Assembly: GCA_027490555.1 (NCBI GenBank)
Contig: JAIXXW010000270.1
Coordinates: 1 to 10,422 of the forward strand
Origin: Comamonadaceae bacterium
GTDB lineage: Bacteria; Pseudomonadota; Gammaproteobacteria; Burkholderiales; Burkholderiaceae_C
Length of the DNA stretch: 10,422 bases
Direction: 5' to 3'
The translations under genes were made by a program, and so were the position numbers. The notes beneath the pieces were generated by a model. The model was not told the origin of the DNA. It did no database searches and was given only the letters and a program-made list of their open reading frames with translations. Shown here one piece after another: positions 6,855 to 10,422 of this stretch. Within the stretch, counting starts at the first letter, position 1; each line of letters begins with the position of its first letter.

Positions 6855-7568
6855 TCAACGTCCCGCCTGGTCCCAGGATGAAGAGGCCTTGAGCAAGCGG
6901 CTCAAATCCTTTTTGGCTTTGGAGGCGCCGGCCACATCCATCTGGGCCGGAAAGCGCATCATGAAATTGCCCATGGGGTCGACCACGTACAAATGGTCCT
7001 GCAAGGCGTGGCCTGCACCGGGGCTGATCCAGCGGCCCACCGATTCAGGGTCCATGCGCAACACCTGGGCGCCCTGCAGCGCCGCTTGCAGTTCCTGGGC
7101 GATGGGCGCTGCATCGGTCACCAGCCAGACCCGGTCCAGGCGGTCTTTGTCCCGGCCCAATATTTCGCGCAGTTGCCGCTGGAAATAGAGGTTTTGCTGG
7201 CAGCGTTCGTCGCACGCACCCGAAGACACATGGACCAGCAACCACTGGCCTTTGAGCGCGTGCAAAGGCACGGCCTGGCCCTGCTCATTGTTCACGCTGA
7301 TGGCGGGCATGTCCTTTTGCGGCTGGATCAGCTCGCCGTACACGCTGCGGCCCTCGGGCCTGAGCACGTAATAGGTGAAATAGGAGGCGATGACCGGCGA
7401 TGCGCACACCAGCAGCATGGCGATCATTTTCCATCGGCCGATGCGGGTGCGCTTGGCGTCCGCCTCGGCCAAATCGCCCGGGCTGGGCAGGGCATGCACC
7501 GTCATGGCCAATGGGCTGTCAGCGTGCTCTTGGGGTGCGGCGGGGTTGGACAATTTGGAACCAGACAT
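6855..7568 (-). CDS. Membrane-anchored Sco/thioredoxin-like protein of the cox cluster, function unassigned
   Basis: A 237-aa protein with a polar N-terminus, one membrane anchor (about 47-68, KMIAMLLVCASPVIASYFTY) and a soluble domain predicted to face the periplasm. That domain resembles the Sco/thioredoxin fold: a strand WLLVHV (109-114), then C119-D-E-R-C123 where Sco has CPDVC, then LYVVDPMGNFMMRF (193-206), matching the Sco xxFDPxGR strand. H192 lies in QDH just before it and might replace the Sco histidine ligand, though the spacing to the DP turn is shorter. Burkholderiales genomes often carry such a gene here, sometimes labelled as a cytochrome oxidase associated or transmembrane protein. 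The ATG at 7568 overlaps SURF1 by 50 bases; the ATG at 7505 (residue 22) avoids the overlap and is a real alternative. Neither has a good ribosome-binding site. Confidence 0.85.
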   Translation of the reverse strand: MSGSKLSNPAAPQEHADSPLAMTVHALPSPGDLAEADAKRTRIGRWKMIAMLLVCASPVIASYFTYYVLRPEGRSVYGELIQPQKDMPAISVNNEQGQAVPLHALKGQWLLVHVSSGACDERCQQNLYFQRQLREILGRDKDRLDRVWLVTDAAPIAQELQAALQGAQVLRMDPESVGRWISPGAGHALQDHLYVVDPMGNFMMRFPAQMDVAGASKAKKDLSRLLKASSSWDQAGR

Positions 7569-8262
7569 AAAGTAGTGCGATCAAGGCGCTCAGGCCAAAC
7601 CATTGAAAAGCGTATCCATGGTGTTTTTCAACGCCACTGGCCACCACGGGCCATTCGCGCAGCAAGCCCTCCGACAGGGCCCCTGACTGCATCAAGGTGA
7701 ATGGGGGCAACTCCAGACCTGTTTCCTGCTGGAAGCCTTGCCAGTCGAGATTTTGCCGTATCGGCCCTTTTTCCTCCCCCCCGAAGTCATAGAGCCTTGA
7801 GGGCCATGGGGCCAAATGCCCCTGCACCTCCACCCGTCCGGCCGGGGTGTCCACCGGTGGCAGCGCCGCACGGTCGGTGAACGAGCGTTGCGCCCAACCG
7901 CGCTGGACCAGGACCGTGGTGCCCAGGCCCTCGAGTTTCAAGGGCGTCAGGACAAAAAAGCCGGGCTTGGCGTTCATCTGCCGGTTTTCCAGGTAGACGG
8001 TTTTTTCTGGCAACCAATGCCCCACCAGCACAAAGCGGCGGTGCAGCCACTCGGCGCGCTTGTCGTCCTGTTGCCAGGCCGCGTTCAGGCTTTGCCCATC
8101 GAGCACCGGCTTTTGGGCCTGCTCGGTCCTGGCCTGTTGCAAAGCGTTTTTTTCGGCCGCCCGACCCAGTTGCCACATGCCCAGTGAAAAGGTGAGCGCC
8201 ACACCGAGCCCGGCCAGTGCCAACAAGAGCCATCTCTGGAGCCCCGGGGTTTTAGCAGTCAT
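7519..8262 (-). CDS. surf1: SURF1-family cytochrome c oxidase assembly protein
   Basis: Inner-membrane factor that helps insert heme A into oxidase subunit I. The 247-aa product has the family layout of two helices, at about 11-29 and 222-240, flanking a periplasmic domain. Signatures include GMWQLGR (28-34), VYLENRQMNAKPGFFVLTPL (about 89-108), VLVQRGWAQR and the C-terminal HHGYAFQWFGLSALIALLY. The gene is preceded by the divergent DUF2909 gene with only 14 bases between the two start codons, and the coxC unit is closed by a terminator. Its promoter should therefore lie inside the DUF2909 coding sequence. No obvious -35/-10 pair could be picked out there. It is the first gene of SURF1, Sco-like, ctaA, ctaB, sco. 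Confidence 0.95.
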   Translation of the reverse strand: MTAKTPGLQRWLLLALAGLGVALTFSLGMWQLGRAAEKNALQQARTEQAQKPVLDGQSLNAAWQQDDKRAEWLHRRFVLVGHWLPEKTVYLENRQMNAKPGFFVLTPLKLEGLGTTVLVQRGWAQRSFTDRAALPPVDTPAGRVEVQGHLAPWPSRLYDFGGEEKGPIRQNLDWQGFQQETGLELPPFTLMQSGALSEGLLREWPVVASGVEKHHGYAFQWFGLSALIALLYVWFQIVQPRRTPRAR

Positions 8263-8276
8263 TGGATAATGCCACC

Positions 8277-8510
8277 ATGAAAATTTTGGTTGTCATTGCT
8301 TTCCTGGCCATTTTGGCCAGCCTGGTCTGGGCGCTGTTGCACATGATGCGGGGCAGCGCGCCACCCGAAGAGGGTCAGGCCGTGCCGAAAAGCAAAATGG
8401 CCACGGCCCTGGCCCTGCGGGTCGGATTGTCGATTGTGCTGTTCGTCTGCGTTCTGATCGCTTGGACCCTGGGCTGGATTCAACCGACGGGCATCCCCTC
8501 GGGGGTCTGA
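8277..8510 (+). CDS. DUF2909 twin-transmembrane small protein
   Basis: A 77-aa protein made almost wholly of two membrane helices (about 2-23 and 45-66), joined by a short polar loop containing APPEEGQAVPKSK. MKILVVIAFLAILASL at the start, ALRVGLSIVLF in helix 2 and GWIQPTGI at the end match the DUF2909 family found in betaproteobacterial cox clusters; its function is unknown. It is the only plus-strand gene among the cox genes. I chose the ATG at 8277 (MKIL start); a TTG at 8262 could extend it by five residues. There is no Shine-Dalgarno before the ATG. A -10-like GATAAT (8265-8270) ends just 6 bases upstream, so the message may be leaderless. It is followed by a strong terminator. Family assignment good, role unknown. 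Confidence 0.9.
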   Translation: MKILVVIAFLAILASLVWALLHMMRGSAPPEEGQAVPKSKMATALALRVGLSIVLFVCVLIAWTLGWIQPTGIPSGV

Positions 8511-8538
8511 ACCGCTTCGGCTCGCTCGGTGCCTTTCA

Positions 8539-8568
8539 ACAAAAAAGCGCCCTCGGGCGCTTTTTTGT
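8539..8568. terminator. Bidirectional intrinsic terminator between DUF2909 and coxC
   Basis: A perfect hairpin: ACAAAAAAGCGCC pairs with GGCGCTTTTTTGT around a CTCG loop. The GC core is flanked by A6 on the left (8541-8546) and T6 on the right (8561-8566), so it has a U-tract in both directions. It can end the plus-strand DUF2909 transcript (28 bases after its stop) and the minus-strand coxC transcript (15 bases after its stop), and so divides the cox cluster into two units. Confidence 0.92.
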
Positions 8569-8583
8569 GGGGCCACACCGTGC

Positions 8584-9465
8584 TCACATCCAGTAAACCA
8601 GGATGTACAGACCCAACCAGACCACGTCCACAAAGTGCCAGTACCAGGCGGCACCTTCAAAACCGAAATGGCGGTCTTTGGTGAAGTGGCCCTTTTGCAG
8701 GCGCAAGGTGATGAACAACAGCATCAGCATGCCCACGAACACATGGAAGCCGTGGAAGCCGGTCAGCATGTAAAAGGTGGAGCCGTAGATGCCGGACGAC
8801 AGCTTCAGGTTGAGCGTGCCCCAGGCATAGGCGTATTCGTAGCCCTGAACGCACAAGAAAATCAGGCCCAGCAGCACCGTCATCCACATGTATTTGATGG
8901 TTTTCAGGCGGTCACCGGCTTGCAGGGCATGGTGGGCAATCGTCAAGGTGACGCCGGAGGTCAGGAGCAAAGCCGTGTTGATGGTGGGCAACCAGAAAGG
9001 ACCCATGGTCTTGAAGGGCTCGACGATGCCAGCGGGCGAAGTGGTCGCACCGGCCACCACGCTGGGCCAGGCGGCCTTGAAGTCGGGCCACAGCAAGGCA
9101 TTTTCGAGACTGCCCAGCGCAGGGATGGAGTGCGAACGCGCCCACCACAAAGCGGTGAAAAAAGCACCGAAGAACATGACCTCAGAAAAGATGAACCAGG
9201 TCATGCTCCAGCGGAAAGACAAATCAATCTTCCGGCTGTACATGCCGGTTTCGCTCTCATGGACCGCTTCGGAAAACCACTGGTACAAAACGATCAACCA
9301 CCAGGCCAGACCGAAGAACAGGCAATACTGGCCCCATTCGGCACCATTGATCCATTGGCCTGCGCCCAAAATGACGAAGAACAGGCCAATCGCCGACATC
9401 ACGGGGTGACGCGACGCGTGTGGGACGTAGTAATAAGGCGTGGTGCCGTGTGCTGCTGAACTCAT
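8584..9465 (-). CDS. coxC: Cytochrome c oxidase subunit III
   Basis: Structural subunit III of the aa3-type oxidase, which binds subunit I and stabilises proton uptake. The 293-aa product has the seven-helix family layout. The first two helices are at about 22-40 and 45-64, E95 lies in FIFSEVMFFGAFF, and TGFHGFHVFVG (235-245) and the final AAWYWHFVDVVWLGLYILVYW block (272-292) are diagnostic. An extra loop at about 113-160 (SIPALGSLENALLWPDF and onward) is common in bacterial subunit III. The ATG at 9465 has a strong AGGAG site 5 nt upstream inside a purine-rich leader (9471-9495), consistent with high expression. It is separated by 42 bp from DUF2970 and is the last gene before the bidirectional terminator. 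Confidence 0.98.
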   Translation of the reverse strand: MSSAAHGTTPYYYVPHASRHPVMSAIGLFFVILGAGQWINGAEWGQYCLFFGLAWWLIVLYQWFSEAVHESETGMYSRKIDLSFRWSMTWFIFSEVMFFGAFFTALWWARSHSIPALGSLENALLWPDFKAAWPSVVAGATTSPAGIVEPFKTMGPFWLPTINTALLLTSGVTLTIAHHALQAGDRLKTIKYMWMTVLLGLIFLCVQGYEYAYAWGTLNLKLSSGIYGSTFYMLTGFHGFHVFVGMLMLLFITLRLQKGHFTKDRHFGFEGAAWYWHFVDVVWLGLYILVYWM

Positions 9466-9507
9466 GAAAACTCCTGCTCTCTCTTCTTTCGAAATCTGAT
9501 GGACGGT

Positions 9508-9735
9508 CTAAAGGACAATGGGCTGCGAGACCACCCAATTGACCAATGCGATCAGTCCCAAAACAAACAACAATGCCGCACCGATGCCCACGGCGATGAT
9601 GTGAAACGGGTTGAGTTTCTCCAGATCCTGCTGGTAGTCGGCGCCTTTGCGCAAACCGACAAAGGACCACAGCACGGCCTGCACCGTCCGCAACCAGGAC
9701 GCCGATGGCAAGGCCTTGGAATCCGGGCTGCTCAT
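9508..9735 (-). CDS. DUF2970 small membrane protein
   Basis: A 75-aa protein with a polar N-terminal third containing WLRTVQAVLWSFVGLRKG (14-31) and DLEKLNPFHII (37-47), followed by one C-terminal membrane helix (about 45-69). The WSFxGxRKG ... D..KxNP pattern is that of the DUF2970 family, found mainly in betaproteobacteria beside cytochrome oxidase genes. No biochemical function is established as far as I know. Its ATG overlaps the ctaG stop by four bases (ATGA at 9735-9732), so it is probably translationally coupled to the CtaG copper chaperone and co-transcribed with coxC downstream. The position suggests a role in oxidase assembly or stability, but this is inference from context only. 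Confidence 0.9.
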   Translation of the reverse strand: MSSPDSKALPSASWLRTVQAVLWSFVGLRKGADYQQDLEKLNPFHIIAVGIGAALLFVLGLIALVNWVVSQPIVL

Positions 9736-10352
9736 GAACCGGCCCCCGTCGCAGACGGCTGACCCAATGCCAAAGGTTTGGTGGGTGCGGCCGGTGTCTT
9801 TCCACCGACTTCAAAGAAGGTGTAGGACAAGGTGATGGTGGTGACATCCTTGGACAACTTGGGGTCGATCACGAAGGCCACCGGCCATGATTTTTTCTCG
9901 CCCGCTTCCAGGGTGTACTCGTTGAAACAAAAACACTCGAGCTTGTTGAAATGGCTCGCCGCTTGCCGGGGGGCATAGCTGGGGATGGCCTGGGCTGCCA
10001 TGCGACGGTTCTGGATATTCTGGAACTCGTACATGACGGTGGTCAATTCACCCGGATGCACCTGCATCGAGCGTTTTTCAGGCTTGAAATCCCAAGGGCC
10101 ACGCACGTTCGCGTCGAATTCCACCGTGATGGTTCGGCTGGTGTCCACCTGCGTGTTGCGCAGCACTTCGGCTGCCTTGCCGGCCTTGGCATTGCCGGGC
10201 ACCTGGGTTTCGGAAATCGACAGCACGTTGATGCCGGTGATCTCGCAAATGGCCTTGTAAATCGGCACGAGTGCATACCCGAAGCAGAACATGCCGGCGG
10301 TCACCACCGCCAGCTTGCCCACCATCTTCAGGTTTTCACCACGCAGATTCAT
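9732..10352 (-). CDS. ctaG: Cytochrome c oxidase assembly protein CtaG/Cox11
   Basis: Copper chaperone that supplies the CuB site of subunit I. The 206-aa product has one N-terminal membrane helix (about 11-30), then Cys36 in YKAICEITGIN, and a periplasmic immunoglobulin-like domain. The copper motif ECFCF has C140 and C142. ISETQVPGN, VEFDANV and WDFKP segments are family-typical. All three cysteines expected for copper transfer are present. The C-terminal tail after about residue 187 is Ala/Pro-rich and likely disordered. The ATG at 10352 follows the small assembly-protein gene by 10 bp with only a weak GAAAGA ribosome-binding sequence, so expression probably depends on read-through from the upstream cox genes. 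The stop overlaps the DUF2970 start. Confidence 0.97.
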   Translation of the reverse strand: MNLRGENLKMVGKLAVVTAGMFCFGYALVPIYKAICEITGINVLSISETQVPGNAKAGKAAEVLRNTQVDTSRTITVEFDANVRGPWDFKPEKRSMQVHPGELTTVMYEFQNIQNRRMAAQAIPSYAPRQAASHFNKLECFCFNEYTLEAGEKKSWPVAFVIDPKLSKDVTTITLSYTFFEVGGKTPAAPTKPLALGQPSATGAGS

Positions 10353-10362
10353 CGGGGATCTT

Positions 10363-10422
10363 TCACGGTGCCAGCAGTATCAACTTGGCCACAAAACCCA
10401 GCAACACGGCGCAAGCCACCGA
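10363..10422 (-). CDS. Cytochrome oxidase small assembly protein, 5' end outside window
   Basis: An open frame enters from the right edge and ends at TGA (10363-10365), 10 bp before ctaG. The 19 visible residues are SVACAVLLGFVAKLILLAP, a single hydrophobic helix with a GFVAK core. In betaproteobacteria a protein of about 35 residues with a similar SV..xxxGFVxK C-terminus is encoded between coxA and ctaG and is annotated as a cytochrome oxidase small assembly protein. Position and sequence both fit. Only the C-terminal half is visible, so the start and the upstream coxA cannot be checked here. Confidence 0.7.
   Translation of the reverse strand, partial: SVACAVLLGFVAKLILLAP

Noticed and set aside
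5754..6881. Long plus-strand open frame opposite ctaA (375 codons)
   Set aside because: Gln/Gly/His-rich composition without hydrophobic pattern or motifs, while the minus strand encodes an unmistakable CtaA; a shadow frame. The same holds for plus-strand frames at 5062-6060 and 8635-9459.

Overview
The window (about 62% GC by eye) reads as a chromosomal segment of a betaproteobacterium, most likely Burkholderiales/Comamonadaceae. The grounds are the gene order M16 peptidase / ftsY / rpoH next to a cytochrome c oxidase assembly cluster, the presence of DUF2970, DUF2909 and a tiny cytochrome oxidase assembly protein (all typical of that group), and a solitary Bug-type solute-binding protein. 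Species cannot be read from the sequence. There are no RNA genes, insertion sequences, CRISPR arrays or phage genes, and no gene-free stretch longer than about 155 bases.

Left part (1-3155): a secreted zinc peptidase of family M16 (minus strand, cut by the window edge) is divergent from ftsY, the signal recognition particle receptor. ftsY ends at an intrinsic terminator whose T-tract abuts a perfect CIRCE operator. That operator overlaps a good sigma-70-type promoter for rpoH, the heat-shock sigma factor. rpoH has a strong ribosome-binding site, a very short predicted leader and its own terminator. The implied circuit is HrcA repressing transcription of sigma-32.

Middle (3156-4195): one Bug/TctC-family periplasmic binding protein gene, with no membrane transporter genes beside it, converges on the cox cluster.

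Right part (4209-10422): a set of cytochrome aa3 oxidase genes on the minus strand. Read in the direction of transcription it runs: small assembly protein (cut at the right edge), ctaG/cox11, DUF2970, coxC; then a bidirectional terminator and one small plus-strand gene (DUF2909); then SURF1, a membrane-anchored Sco/thioredoxin-like protein, ctaA, ctaB and a Sco lipoprotein. CtaB and CtaA make heme A, SURF1 helps its insertion into subunit I, CtaG and Sco deliver copper, and CoxC is a structural subunit. coxA and coxB are expected just beyond the right edge. The terminator splits the cluster into two transcription units, so the SURF1-to-sco unit needs its own promoter.

The points most worth attention are the CIRCE-rpoH promoter, the second CxxxC Sco-like protein with no assigned role, and the head-to-head DUF2909/SURF1 start region with a possibly leaderless mRNA. 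I did not find a wholly unknown multi-gene system here.
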